Source: Sambucus nigra (lineage: Eukaryota > Streptophyta > Magnoliopsida > Dipsacales > Adoxaceae). From it: a stretch of DNA of 64,000 nt. The stretch is from the NCBI GenBank assembly GCA_949130495.1, contig OX422210.1:638252585-638316584 (forward strand), written 5' to 3'. The position numbers and the translations under genes are program-made. Shown here in pieces: positions 23,241-35,638 of the stretch; within the stretch, counting starts at the first letter, position 1; every line of letters starts with the position of its first letter. The notes below the pieces were generated by a model. That model had not been told where the DNA came from, made no database searches, and saw only the letters and a list, made by a program, of their open reading frames with translations.

Positions 23241-23499
23241 ATATTGACAAAATATTGACTAACTCTTCATGATATTTCATTCTCCTTAATGATGGTTACT
23301 TTTATTGATTATAAATGTACTTTTTCATCCTAAAATATTCTCACATATCATTTCCTAAGTGACGAGGGTATAAAATAATATATTATATGGACAAAAGGAA
23401 ATATCTAGAGACTAGTCTTGTTCTGACTTCAATTTTAACTCCAACTCCAAGAACTTTCTCTTGAGTGGAGGTAGTTCTTTGCATTGATACTTGCAGGCA

Positions 23500-23727
23500 C
23501 TACATTCAATTCAAGGTAAGAATAATTTGCAATGTTTGTATGTGCCAGGCTCAAGTAGTCATAAATATTTAATTGTATGTGACATGCTTGCAGGCAGTCC
23601 ATTGAATTCAAGGTAATAATAATGTGCAATTTTTGTATGTTCCATGCTCAGCTAGTCATAATTTGCAATGTTTGTATATGCCATGCCCAGCTAGTCATAT
23701 TTGCAGTGATGCTTGCAGGCAGTCCAT
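23500..23727. repeat. short direct repeats beside the CACTA element
   Basis: The words gcaatgtttgtatgtgcca, gctcagctagtcata and gcttgcaggcagtccattg recur two to four times here, and once near 22970. They may be subterminal repeats of the CACTA element, whose left end I could not find. Confidence 0.5.
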
Positions 23728-24384
23728 TGTGTGTAAGTCTATATATTAAAATGATTGGTTGATTTTCATTGATGTTATTTTAATATGTTTGCTAAAAATT
23801 ATATTTTTTTTTGCAGCTTCAACTACGAAACGCAAACGAGGCAAGACACTGGGAAAGGGGATAGAGAAAACTATAAAAAAAAATTGGCAAGCTCCAAGCA
23901 TAAGTCCCGGTGAGCTTAGGGGCACCAGTGGATGCAATTGCTCCTTCTTTTGCGCAACAAATTAGAGTAGAAATTAGGATGTTGCAACACTCCAAGGCAT
24001 TATATATTGGGACCAAATTAATCCCATAAAAAAATTGGCTATAACACAGAGAGTCGGGGTGTAGTGAATCTAGTTATATCTTAAACTAATTCCTCAATTG
24101 AACGATAATAATTACGTTTGAAATTGCGCTTATAGGATAAATTTGACATTGAGGGTTATGCTGACGATGAGATGGTGAGGAGGGCCATAAACAAAAAAAA
24201 ATTAGCGAAGATACACAGATTAGAGGAGTCGTATGTATTCATACTACCAACTATTGTTGGAGAATGATGTCGACCCCAAAAGCATGTCATACGATGGGGT
24301 TGATAAGAAGGATTGGGAGTATATAATTTATGAGGCTTTCTTGGAAACCACTTTACGTTCTACATGATCATGTCAAATAACATG

Positions 24385-24386
<2 letters not shown>

Positions 24387-24446
<60 letters not shown>
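24387..24446. repeat. (TA)n microsatellite
   Basis: About 30 TA units at the place matching 6598-6651; a (GT)n run follows at 24478-24494. Confidence 0.95.
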
Positions 24447-24448
<2 letters not shown>

Positions 24449-24499
24449 ATTATTTCTATAAAAAACAAATTAATTCATGTGTGTGTGTGTGTGTAAATA

Positions 24500-24733
24500 A
24501 TAATACCCTTGTGTGGACTGTCCCACATTTTAACAGTGCGGACCGGACATGTGTCGCCTGGCGGTGAGTCTAGGAATTATCTCCTAACTTAGGAGATAAT
24601 TTAACAGTGAGGACATGTGCGGACCAAAAAAGAGAGAGAGCCTATAACTTAGGAGATAATTTCTAGACTCACCGCCAGGCGACACATGTCCGGTCCGCAC
24701 TGTTAAAATGCAGGACAGTCCGTATAAGAGCAT

Positions 24734-24736
<3 letters not shown>
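24500..24736. mobile_element. fold-back MITE with about 89-bp arms
   Basis: Left arm 24500-24588 and right arm 24648-24736 are near-perfect inverted copies (GTGCGGACCGGACATGTG, CGCCTGGCGGTGAGTC in the left; their complements in the right). The 59-base loop contains agagagagag. It is the complete form of the truncated copy at 6702-6857. Confidence 0.8.
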
Positions 24737-24765
<29 letters not shown>

Positions 24766-25604
24766 AACACACACACTTGAATTAATTTTGGTTTTTATAT
24801 AATGAATCAAATCACAATAAAGAAGTGCATGCACAATTGCCTTGCAATCACGCTTGCGAGCAAAGTTATTTGTAGCAACGATGGCCACTAAGGTGACATA
24901 TTTTGAATATATAGCATTATTTATTCATTTATCAATATTTATAACTTGTAATTATTGAAACTAGGCGGTGATACCTTAGATTGTGGACTTCTTTAAGGAA
25001 TCTCATTGGAGTAAGAAAAAGAATGATTAGATGAAAGAGAAGTGTAAGGACAAACACATAAGTGTATTACATGCATTGGTGTTCAGTGGTTATAGTTAAC
25101 TTTTCAATGGAGTTAATTATTTAAGTTTTTTTAAAAATTATAGGAGGAGTTTGGAAATTTGAGAAATATATGTTCACAACCAAACGCACCACCAATGTCA
25201 TAGGAGGAAATGTCGATAGAAGTGCTGGGTAAGAAGTCGGGCTATCTAAGATGTTTTGGGGTGGAATGAAAGCCCTTTTCCTCTTGTATCACCACTGCAC
25301 TATCACAGTCACAAAAATAACTAACTGAGGCATAACAACGACAAATTGAGGCACAATGATGACAAATTGAGGCACAATGACAAAAAATTGAATCTCAAAA
25401 CAAAAAAATTGAAAACTTCCACACTTACACAATGCATTTACTATTAGAACATGGGACATGTCCAAGACATGGATGTGGGGAGACTTCAAGCCATCCAAGC
25501 ACTCCGGGCATGTACTCACGGACCTTTTTTTATTTTGGTTTTGGTTTCTTTCTTTATTCTTGTTATTTTATTTAAAAATACATTTTTCGATACAATGGAG
25601 GGGT

Positions 25605-25810
25605 TGCCATGATACAAATACATAAAAGGGAGGTGTTTTCCATAAACATATAAAAGGAGAGAGAACATAATAAAAGGGAGGGGGCTGTCAGGATATAAAA
25701 AAGGGAGGGGATGCCATAAATATATAAAAAAAGGGAGGAGCTACCTCGGTTGAGGGGTGGAGGGAGAGGGCGCTGCCATAAATATAAAAAGGCGGAAGGG
25801 GTCCAATACA
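25605..25810. repeat. G/A-rich imperfect tandem array, copy B
   Basis: Counterpart of 7712-7916 with small indels. Confidence 0.7.
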
Positions 25811-27048
25811 AGTGGTAGATGAAAATGTTATCATATTTCAACTTATTATGAACTATTAGTACGAAATGATATTTACATACGTAAATTTAAACATTAATCG
25901 CTATAGTCTTGAGTGGCGATTAATGTCCATTACATTTTATTTCTCTATTTTATTGTAGACGTCTTGAAATTACACACATGTATATCTAATGTTTCATTTA
26001 GTAAATTTGTTTCATTCCTTTATATAATATCATTTGAGATTTATTTTTGTAGGTAACCAATAAAGGTTGGTCTTACGTAAAATGTAGTAGAGTATATATG
26101 CTCATGCATAGGTGAAAATCTGCAATTTTTGTTAAAGTGTACTACTACTCAAATAATATTTTAATTTAGTTGCTTTCGTACATGACACTAGTTGATTTTA
26201 ACTTTGAGATTTTCCATTGTACGTAAAAAGGATTTTTTGAATGATGAAGTATGGTTTCAAAGAGTAAGATGTTGTCATGTTTACTATGTTAACCACAAAT
26301 ACTAGTTTATTATATGTAAAAGGAGGTAGAACTTTATTTTTGCAATTTTGATGTGTAGACGTCGTCATTTATTTGTCAACGATGAAACACTTGGTTAAGT
26401 AAGATATTTGTAAGTGTGTTTTTGGTTTGATCTTTTTAGGCAAATGAATTAGTTGTAATGCAAATTTCAAAATCAATGATAAGTCTTTTTCATTTCATAT
26501 ATTTTTTTATGTTCATTGTTTCCTATTGCAAAATTATAATATGTTGTGGAAAATAATTAAAATCAAATAAATTTATCTTTACACAACACTAACTATTGTA
26601 TTGAAATTATTTTTAATATTTATCGTTAGTATGTTCATGTTGCAAAAATTTATATTAAACAACAATAATAGATTCTGAGACATTAAGTATGCCGACACAA
26701 TGGATCCATGTCATAGAATTAGTGTCGCGGAAGCTATACTATGCGCATAAGGACTGTATTTAAGGATTAAGGCTTCTAGATCAATATCTTAGGTTCGGTC
26801 ACTCCCGCGTATACGATCTCCCCTACTCATTCGTTCTCTTCCTTCTTTTAATTGTTGGGATAGCTCGAAAGCAACAGTTAGTGCATCCGTTTTCTCTCTT
26901 GCTTAAAGCATGTCTAATTTATGTCATGGAAGACTTTACCAGATAAAGCAACTGTGGAAACTTCGCGACATGCGAGCATATGTCATTGAAACTATATTGT
27001 GACATAAAATAAACTTTTGGCAGCATGTATCTGATGTCTCTAAACGTG

Positions 27049-27063
27049 TTTTTTCTTGTAGTG
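27049..27063 (+). repeat. CACTA terminal inverted repeat, right end, copy B
   Basis: TTTTTTCTTGTAGTG followed by TTC, as in copy A. Confidence 0.75.
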
Positions 27064-27346
27064 TTCTTAAACTTCCATCAAACTTGGATCTTCTAATGTA
27101 TGATCCTATCTAAATTTAGGTAGGTGTGTGGGCACCCTTTTAGATAAAACCCTTACTTATAAGTGAGATATGGTCCTCTCCCTCTAGGACTCTTCATGAT
27201 AACATGAATACTATTTTATATCACCCCTCTAAAACCATAATGAACCGTAATTATATGAAAATCATTTGTCACACCTTTTTATACAAGTACAAAAGGTGGG
27301 ATTAGGTTAAATTGGATTTCTTGAGAGTCTGAGCCTAACTACTTGG

Positions 27347-28355
27347 GTATATAGACTACACTAGGAACCCAAGATAAATAATTAAATTAGCTCCAAATAA
27401 ATACTCGAAAATACCAATTACATTATCGCAATTATTTTCTTTCTTTATTTAATCGTGAATTAACTCTACTAAATAATCGCGGTTGCATTCTAATTTAATT
27501 ATCTAATAAATCACTCGAATATATTGAGGTCTTATTTGCAATGTTGATTATGGTACACAATATGATTCCCCATGTTAAGAGTCTGGTATTCTCTTGGTCA
27601 AATCAATTTACTTTTAATCAGTTTTAACCAACATCTAATAAATTCCTTAATTCTCATAATTAACTTATTTGCTACTCCATCGTGATTATCAAATAATCCA
27701 CCGGTTGGATTTTACTTGGTGGAAACAAAACATATAAGTCTATCAAGGGAGTATCATAATCCACGGTATGCCCTAGACATAGATTCCTCTGAATTATGAT
27801 TCCAGACCAACTTACATAGCTGGCACCCAGTATGCGGAGATCATTTAACCCGATATAAATCAAATCGTACCCATAACAATCAAAGTGACATTTGCGCAAA
27901 GATTTCAATCCTCATAATTTATGGGATTAAGAATTTATGCAACATTTTCAAATGGTGTAAGACTGCCTGAATCTTATCAAGATAGCCCTTAGACTCAAAT
28001 CTCACAGCCATGCTCAAAACATTCCTGGGATGTACCAATCACAATCCTCTATCGAACTATTAATTAAGTCCTTAAACCATCAAACAGATTCTCGTAGTTT
28101 AATATGAAATACTAGGATTGCATCACAACCATTCTAATAGGGTTTTAACTCCCTATATAGGTTGTGAATGTTTTAATAGTGCTAAAATCGTAATTCTAAT
28201 CTCCTTGTAATAAACCCGAAGTCGCATCACTAGAATTGCTACTAAGCTCAATTAACCGATATGTCTATTATATATTTAAACCAAATATAAGTTATTCTCG
28301 TAACCATAATTCTTATTTTAAAATGAATTGACACATCTTTACATAAAAGTAACAA
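27347..28355. other. unclassified AT-rich stretch, absent from copy A
   Basis: No gene seen. It lies between the CACTA flank and the truncated end of the Retand RT. The borders (tatatagactacactagg ... gaattgaca) could be those of a decayed LTR, but no duplicate target site was found. Confidence 0.3.
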
Positions 28356-29223
28356 TTATACATGGTTTGGGGGGAAACCCCAATAATTTGATTGTACATC
28401 GAGTAGGCATCCATAAATGAGAGGACTAGTTGTGGAGTCCACTAAGGTGTCAATTTGAGGCATAGGATAGCAATGTTTGGGCATGATATGTTGAGGTCGG
28501 TGATGTCAATGCGCATCCTCCATTTTTTGGTAGCTTTTAGCACAAGTACCACGTTTGAAATCCACTCTAGATATTTGACTTCTCTGATGAAATGGGCGGT
28601 CAAAAGCTTGCCAACCTCCTCAACAGCAGCATTGTTCCTCTCTGGTCCAAAGAACTTTTTCTTTTGTTATATTATCGTGTGGTTTGGGTCCACATTGAGG
28701 TGGTGGACCATAACCTTGGTATCCACTCCAATCATATTTGAATGTCTCCAAGCGAAGAAATGTCTATTTTCTTTTAGGAACTGGGTGAGTTCTTACCTAA
28801 GGGAAAGGCTTAGACCAACCCCAATTTTCACTACTCTGGTTGGATCCTCCTCATCGATGCATATGGTGATTAGGGCCTCAGTTAGCTCCCCTCTTCACTC
28901 CTTCTCCTCGTTTCATGGGTCTAAAGAATTCATGTTCATCAGTTATATGCCTAGGCTCTCTAGAGGGAGCTTAGGCATTGGTGGTGGAGGAGGTAGGTCC
29001 TCTAGTAAGACCTCGAGGTTGTTTTGTGAATTTTTTGAGACCTTAAACCAGCTTTGAGATGTCTCAAGTGACCTTTTTTATCTCTAATAGATGTATTGTA
29101 ACATTCACTTGCCTTATTTTGGTCCCCATACGCTACTCCCATGCCATTACCAGCCTTCGTGTGGATATGATGACGTCCAAATCATTGAGTAAATCTTTTC
29201 CCACGATCAAATTATAGGCTTAG
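28356..29223 (-). pseudogene. Retand protease end and reverse transcriptase start
   Basis: On the minus strand from 29220: AYNLIVGKDLLNDLDVIIST (conserved block after the protease), then FLKENRHFFAWRHSNMIG, HHLNVDPNHT, FFGPERNNAAVEEVGKLL, FIREVKYLEWISNVVLVL, KWRMRIDITDLN and FMDAYSMYNQI near 28390. These follow the Retand/Ogre RT in order. Stops occur (after SLSLR and YQ). The catalytic YxDD part is missing. Confidence 0.75.
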
Positions 29224-30737
29224 TGTGATACGACGAAAATATTATGTATTTCATCCCTCGAACCGACGCATTTTAGCCCCCTCGGGTATCTTATTCCCTC
29301 TATTTATGATCGTTAGCCAGACAACCTCGTATTTCTATGTTAACATATTTTGCAGGGGTTATTTGAGCTTTTATAGGTATTTGGATGCTAAGTGTAAAGT
29401 TTGGATGCATTCCGCTCGATTTCCGTACACGATCGTACGCGTAAGGGCATTTTAATCTTTTCACAGCTTGGGCACCTGGCCCAACATCTGCACGAAAGTT
29501 GTAGCCCTCCTCGCAAGCTTCGCATGGACGCATTTGATTCAAAATGAAGAAGTTATGACGATTCTAGTAGAGGCAAAATGCAAACACACCAAAACAGTAA
29601 GCAGTTTGGTTAATACCTTCTTGATCGATCGATCGATCAAAAGGATCGATCGATCATTTTTCAGCCATCGTGGGGAGACAGTGGGCATCATTTTCAACCA
29701 TCGATCGATTGACGGTTTGGGTCGATCGATCGATCCCCTATTTATTTGAGATATTTTGCTTTTCTTTTCTTTCTTCTTTTCTTTTTTCCCACTTACTATA
29801 TAAAGGTTTTTTATTGTAATAATCAGATATTAAATTTTAGAATAGATTTAAAGAGTTGTAGGTTAGGGTTTGGGGGATTTGAGAGTTCTTCTTCTTCCTC
29901 TCTTGGATTGACACCCTTTAGGGTTAGTAATTGGTACTTTCATCTTCCCTCTCCATTAATATAGCTTGTATTTCATTAATTCTTACTTTGTAGTGTTATT
30001 TACATGCTTTCTAATTTAGGTTTACATGCTTTATTTCATTGCTTTCTAGGTAGATTTATCGCGTTTATTTACCGCATTTCTTTATCGCATTTTTAATATG
30101 CTTTCTAGATAATTTAAATTAGGTTGTGTTTGAATGGAACTCACTCGGGTTGACGCGTTGCTTTGCTTTTGTGATGGTGTTTACGGGTCTATTTCGGGTG
30201 CGTTGTCCTAGTTATTGTACCTAGGAGATTTGATGGGACATATCATGTATGTCCCGTGCTTACGACCTTGCATGCGCAATTTCCAAGATATTTGTTGACG
30301 CCAAAATCCTATTAGGCTTTTATGCGAATTTATGGGCGTGACAACCCTTGGTTCAATTAACTGTCAAAACGAGGCGCATTCTAAATAACTCATCGACCCA
30401 TGTATCCATTTTATACAAATTAACTCGGGTGATGGATATTCAATACAACCTATAGTTTTACTCGCTTTGTTAATCTAGTTTCAATACACTCGCCTAGATT
30501 AATCTTTCCCTTTTATGCATCTTTTTCTTTTTATTTTTTAATCACCTTTTACACTTTTATTTCGGAGTATTAAATCCTATAAATTCTAGCAACTCGTCTC
30601 AGTGGATATTTTTGATACCCGAACTTAGCCGCTATGCTCACCAGTTGAGTGTAGTCAAAATTTAGGCTTTTGTATTAAGGAGGTGAAACGAAAACAACGA
30701 TCGGCGCTTGACATGCGTCGTTTTTCACCCTCGATCA
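29224..30737 (+). repeat. 5' LTR of the Athila-like element
   Basis: TGTGATACGACG ... CCCTCGATCA. It carries dense GATC repeats at 29624-29658 and 29700-29738, and an actatataaagg TATA box near 29795. By eye about nine in ten bases match the 3' LTR, so the insertion is not recent. Confidence 0.85.
29624..29738. repeat. GATC-rich palindromic repeats in the LTR
   Basis: Runs such as gatcgatcgatcgatc separated by an 81-base spacer; the 3' LTR has shorter runs (34543-34558 and 34605-34637). Confidence 0.85.
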
Positions 30738-30740
30738 AAA

Positions 30741-30757
30741 TGGCATCGTTGTCGGGG
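30741..30757 (+). other. primer-binding site, Athila type
   Basis: tggcatcgttgtcgggg follows the LTR by three bases. It is close to TGGCGCCGTTGCCGGGG, the site I associate with Athila elements. Confidence 0.65.
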
Positions 30758-30932
30758 AGGAGTTTGTTTTAGACTTTATTTGATTTAGTGTTTCATAGTA
30801 TTTTCTTTCTATTTGTATTATTTGCTAACCTTTTTGCAGGACTTCCACATTTGATCACTTAGAAACGCTCGAATTTCTCCCGCGCGCACCTACTTTGTGG
30901 AATTCGCCACTTGAGCCATTTTTGGGGTAAGC

Positions 30933-32039
30933 ATGTCTTATTCCAATTCTTTAGGTAATCATTGTTATAATTCTCAAAATGCTCGTAATCCTATGACTTT
31001 TGGTCAATACTTAAAATCCCAAAGAATTTCAAATTCAAATATGACTTTGGGCGAGTATAACGAAAGTCAAAACTTAGGTTATTGGAGTTTTGATGATGAT
31101 GATAATGATTTTGGGCCTTTACCTCCTTATAATAGGAATTTTGAAATGAATTGCAATATTTTTCAAAATTCCTATAATAATGAGTTTTCGTTTAAGTCTG
31201 ATGGTAATTTTCAAAGTTCCCATTTTCATGTATCCGCACCTCGGCCTATGACTTTCGGTGAGGGCTTGCGTATGTATGAGAATGAGAAAATTGAAACTCG
31301 TTATCGGGAAGAAAATCATTTGTGGGAACATGAATTGGATTTATTATTTGAATCCGACGACGATTTTTTTTCCGAGACTTTTGAAGTCGAGGAATGTTTT
31401 GAACCAAATGAGGACTTTGTGCCTACTTTGGAACAAACCATTCTCGACTTTGCCCATTGCATAATAGATATTGAAAGTGAGGATGATAATGACATAATAT
31501 CTATTTGCAATGAAATGATTTCTTCTTTGGCCCCCAAAGAAGAACATTTCATTGAAAATGATATTATTTCCTTCGAAACTCAATCTTCATGAGATGATGA
31601 TTCATCTCATGAGTTTGAATATCTGTCATCCCCATTTTCATTCTCTATTATCACACCGTCTCAAGTACCCGATGATTCGGTTTCAAACTTTAATGTTTTA
31701 AATCTTTTTGCTGATGAGGAGTACTTGCTCGAGTCGCCTTCTACGATCGCATCTTTGTCTTCGTGTGCGCCGCCTCCCATTCCAATTTCAAAATCATTAA
31801 GAGGATATTCGTCTTTTCTCGGTCCCCACATGTTTTTGTCACCCGTTCAATCCAAATCCCCCATCGTCCCTCCAAAACTTTTAATTGGCGATGGTTCATT
31901 TCTTCCGCCTTACACATGCCTTCCGTTTTTCAAACGGAATTCATATTTTTCGAAAGGCATGCTTGTATGTGAGGGTACACCAGTTATCCTCCAAATCAAA
32001 TCGTTTTTGCGGTGGACCCTCAGCTATTTAGACTTCTAG
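30933..32039 (+). pseudogene. acidic protein of unknown function, one in-frame TGA
   Basis: An ATG 195 bases after the LTR opens 219 codons to TGA 31590-31592; the same frame then stays open to 32037, about 368 residues in all. It is rich in Asp, Glu, Asn, Ser and Phe. The N-terminal part has a repeated motif, PMTFGQYLKSQ, NMTLGEYNESQ and PMTFGEGLRMY. The C-terminal part is Pro/Ser-rich (PPKLLIGDGSFLPPY). I see no Gag core, zinc knuckle, protease or transmembrane segment and do not recognise the family. It occupies the place of gag. Conservation of frame past one stop suggests it was once selected. Confidence 0.55.
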
Positions 32040-34132
32040 TGTACAGTTAGTGTGAAGCCTAAATAGTAAGTTGTATATAGTTAGCTTTTTATTCTTTCTT
32101 TCTTTTTATTTTTTTCTTTCTTTTAATTTAGTCTAGTGTAATTAGCTAGCTCTTTGTTATTTGTTTTTGCTATGCTCGGTACTAACTTGTTTTGTAGATT
32201 CTTTGGACTTGTTTTTATGGGGATTGCTCCAATTTTGGGTAATATCGTTATTTTCCTCTCTTTAGCTTGGTTCTTAATTCACATTGAGGACAATGTCAAG
32301 TTTTAATTTATGGGGTGTGGGATATTCTATCCATTTCTTTGTTAGTCCATGTTTTTGCTCACATGTTAGTTACTTAGTATGCTTTTCTTAGAAAATTCAA
32401 AAAGATTTTGTTTCTTTTTTCTCCTTTTTTGGGCATTTTGCCTTTGTTTTCGATGATAAATTTCAATAATTGCCCGATCCAATAGACAACCCAATGATGC
32501 ATGTTCTCGATTTTAGAAGTTATTAGACTTTAGTCCTCATATTATTGATATTATGAATAACTTCATGAATTAAACTTTAATACCATGACCACATGCACTT
32601 TTATTGTTCTATTGATTTGGTTTAAGATTTTTATAACTCTATAATCTTTTGTTGCATTGTATATACTTGCACCGAGTAAGCTTTGTACCTTTCGTCGCTT
32701 GTGAGTGTTATGAACTATTATTTCCTCTTTGAAAACGTTACAGTCGTTGGTAATCTCTTTATCCTTTCATTGACCATTCATTAATTGAGTTCATATATGA
32801 AATGTATTACTTGAGCATGATTTTCATATATTGTTTTGACTCGATAATTGTATAAAATTTTTGAAATGATCATAGCCCATCTTTGTATATCACCCATATG
32901 ACCTTGATCTCACCTTTTATATTTTCCCTAGTCAACCCACTTGAGCCTAAATACTAGCCATTCGTTTTATTATCCAAAATCCCCTAACCAACTCCAAATT
33001 GGAGTTTTATACCATACATATTACCTTACATACCCTTGTTTGGATTGTGACTTGGGATTGAATGAAATTGTTGTTTTGTGGTTGCAATTTGAGCATGAAA
33101 AGAGTGAGAAATGAAGAAAGTGTAGTGAAACAGAGGAGAAAAAGAGAAAGTTGAAAACAAAAGAAAACAAAAGAAAAAAGTGAGAAAAAGAAGAAAAGAA
33201 AGAGAAATTTGTATATATTGTCTATAGTGTTTCAATAATCCTTGTTACTCTCTCGACTGTTATATCTAATGCTCATTTGGAAATCATTTGTCCAATTTTG
33301 AAATTGCCCATTTTTTTCCCATTATCTCGAGTTTCATCCCCAAACACCTTTGAATCCGTATATACATCTCTTTTATTTCGTACCTTAGCCATACCTACAT
33401 TACAACCCTATCAAAGTCCTATGTGATCGTAAGTAGATGTAATTCAAAGGTTTAAATAGTTTTGATAATCTGTGAAAATGTATTTCGCCTCTTTTATATG
33501 TGCGGTATCTTTCACTGAGATTACAGTTTTTATTTTCTGTATAGCGTTCTTCATTTGTGACTTGTGTGCGGCCTAGTTTCCATTTACATTTGCTCTTTAT
33601 GCTCGCATGTTCCGTGTGTTACCTCCCTGTTTCGAGTGAATTCTCTTGATAAGTGTAATGCCCGTGAGGATTGAATATATGCTTGCTTTAACGTTTATCC
33701 GATTTATTTAAGTTTTTGCCAAATTACACTTTGCATGATCTCGCTCCCCCTCCCACATTTTAAGGTTTCAATTCAATGAGGTGCATTCTATAATGCCAAT
33801 GATTTGGACTTTTGTTTGAATCCGTTCAATGTGATAATAATGCGTATGAAATCCTTTTCTCTATTGTTGGGCTTGTCGTATGTTGGGTTGGGCATATTTT
33901 GAGGAAACCATGTGATGTTTGTGGGTATCATCCCTGAAAACCCTCACGAGACGACACTCGTCCACTAGGGTGACCTAGGGATTTAACGGCCTATTGCATA
34001 CGCTAAATGCAATCGAATCGTCCGCGATAGTGGCCTTTTGCTTTTATACCATAATTTTGTACTATCTCCTGCTTGTTGTTATTGTTTCATCCTATTTCAT
34101 TGCTAGGGACTAGCAATGTGTAAGTTAGGGGG
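32040..34132 (+). other. non-coding internal region of the Athila-like element
   Basis: No gene. Words such as cattgaggacaatgtcaag (32283-32301) recur after pol in Athila-type elements as I remember them. An AG-rich stretch at 33100-33210 gives a spurious minus-strand frame. Confidence 0.5.
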
Positions 34133-35638
34133 TGTGATACGACACAAACATTGCGTATTTCATCCCTCTAACTGACGCATTTTAGCCCCCTCGAGTATCT
34201 TATTCCCTATATTTATGCTCGTTAACCAGACAACCTCGGATTTCTATGTTAACATGTTTTTCAGGGGATAATTGAGCTTTTATAGGTATTGGGATGCTAA
34301 GTTTGAAGTTCGGACCCATTCCGCTCGATTTTTGTACACAATTGCATGTTCAAGGGCATTTTAGTCTTTTCACAGCTTGGGTACCTGGCCCAATATCTAC
34401 ACGAAAGTTGTATCCCTCCTCGAAAGCATCGCGTGGCCGTAAACGGTGCGCGATTCTGATTCAGAACGAAGAAGTTATGGCGATTCTAGCGGAGGAGAAA
34501 TGCAAACACAACAAAACAGTAAGCAGCTTGGTTGATACCTGCTTGATCGATCGATCATTTTTCAGCCATCGTGGGGAGACAGTGGGCATCATTTTCAACC
34601 ATCCATCGATCGACGGTTTTGTTCGATCAATCGATCCCCTATTTTTTTGAGATATTTTTCTTTTCTTTTCTTTCTTCTTTTCTTTCTTCCCACTTACTAT
34701 ATAAAGGTTTTTTGTTGTAATAATAAGATATTATGTTTTAGAATAGATTTCAGAGAGTTATAGGCTAGGGTTTGGGGGATTTGAGAGTTCTTCTTCTTCC
34801 TCTCTTGGATTGACACCCTTGAGGTTTTTAATTGGTACTTTCATCTTCCCTCTCCATTAATATAGCTCGTATTTCATTCATTCTTACTTTGTAGTGTAAT
34901 TTACATGCTTTCTAATTTAGGTTTACATGCTTTATTTCATTGCTTTCTAGGTAGATTTATCGCGTTTATTTATCAAGTTTATTTAACGCATTTTTAATAT
35001 GCTTTCTAGCTAATTTAAATTAGGTTGTGTTTGAATGGAACTCACTCGGGTTGACGCGTTGCTTTGCTTTGGTGATGGTGTTTACGGGTCTATTTCGGGT
35101 GCATTATCCTAGTTATTGTGCCTAGGAGATTTGACGGGGCATATCATTTATGTCCCATGATTACGACCTTGCGTGCGCAATTTTCGGGATATTTGTTGAT
35201 GCCAAAATCCTATTAGGCTTTTATGCGGATTTAGGGGCGTGACAACCCTTGGTTCAATTAAATGTTGAAACGAGACGCATTCTAAATAACTCGTCGACCC
35301 ATGTATCCATTTTATACAAATTAACTCGGGTGAGGGATATTCGACGCAACCTATAGTTTTACTCGCTTTGTTAATCTAGTTTCAATACACTCGCCTAGAT
35401 TAATCTTTCCTTTTATGCATCTTTTTCTTTTCAGTTTGTAATCACCTTTTACACTTTTATTTCGGAGTATTAAATCCTATAAATTCTAGCAACTCGTCTC
35501 AGTGGATATTTTTTATACTCGGACTTGGCCGCTATACTCACCAGTTGAGTGTAGTCATAAGTTTAAGTTTTTGTATTGAGGAGGTGAAACGAAAACAACG
35601 ATCGGCGCTTGACGCGCGTCGCTTTTCACCCTCGATCA
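34133..35638 (+). repeat. 3' LTR of the Athila-like element
   Basis: TGTGATACGACAC ... CCCTCGATCA, aligned end to end with 29224-30737. Confidence 0.85.

Larger units (their letters stand above)
23817..25450 (+). pseudogene. CACTA-linked Ptta/En/Spm-family gene, broken, copy B
   Basis: Same blocks as copy A: TKRKRGKTLGKGIEKT after TTGCAG at 23816, then SLGAPVDAIAPSFAQQ; DKFDIEGYADDEMVRRA after TTATAG at 24135; the FFKE block near 24985; LGKKSGYLRCFG-like end with a stop at 25318-25320. The Gln/Glu-rich tail has one more QIEAQ unit than copy A. It shares the stop after SQSQK and the tail stops with A, so they predate the duplication. Confidence 0.6.
23728..27063 (+). mobile_element. CACTA (En/Spm) transposon, 3' part, copy B
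   Basis: Same content as 5936-9181, ending TTTTTTCTTGTAGTG. No CACTACAAG start was found to the left, so the element is incomplete or its left end is displaced by later insertions. The part after 25450 shows no gene. Confidence 0.7.
23728..27346. repeat. segmental duplication, copy B, first part
   Basis: Matches 5936-9464 in order. The left edge here is continuous with tgcaggcagt, giving the site as it was before the Tekay-type insertion of copy A; homology probably went on further left. Confidence 0.85.
29224..35638 (+). mobile_element. non-autonomous Athila-like LTR element
   Basis: LTRs of 1514 and 1506 bases enclose 3.4 kb. An Athila-type primer-binding site follows the 5' LTR and a purine tract (aagttaggggg) precedes the 3' LTR. 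No protease, RT or integrase was found; the only long frame encodes an acidic protein of unknown function. It sits inside the Retand protease. ATAGG occurs just outside each end (29214-29218 and 35640-35644) but is offset by a few bases, so the TSD is uncertain. Confidence 0.8.

Noticed and set aside
27347..28355. Solo LTR between the CACTA flank and Retand RT
   Set aside because: Plausible borders but no matching target duplication and no relative in the window; left unclassified.
28455..29057. A 200-codon open frame on the plus strand
   Set aside because: It is antisense to the Retand reverse transcriptase, whose motifs are clear on the minus strand.
30933..31592. Possible host gene for the acidic protein
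   Set aside because: It lies between two matching LTRs, 195 bases after a primer-binding site, so it belongs to the element.
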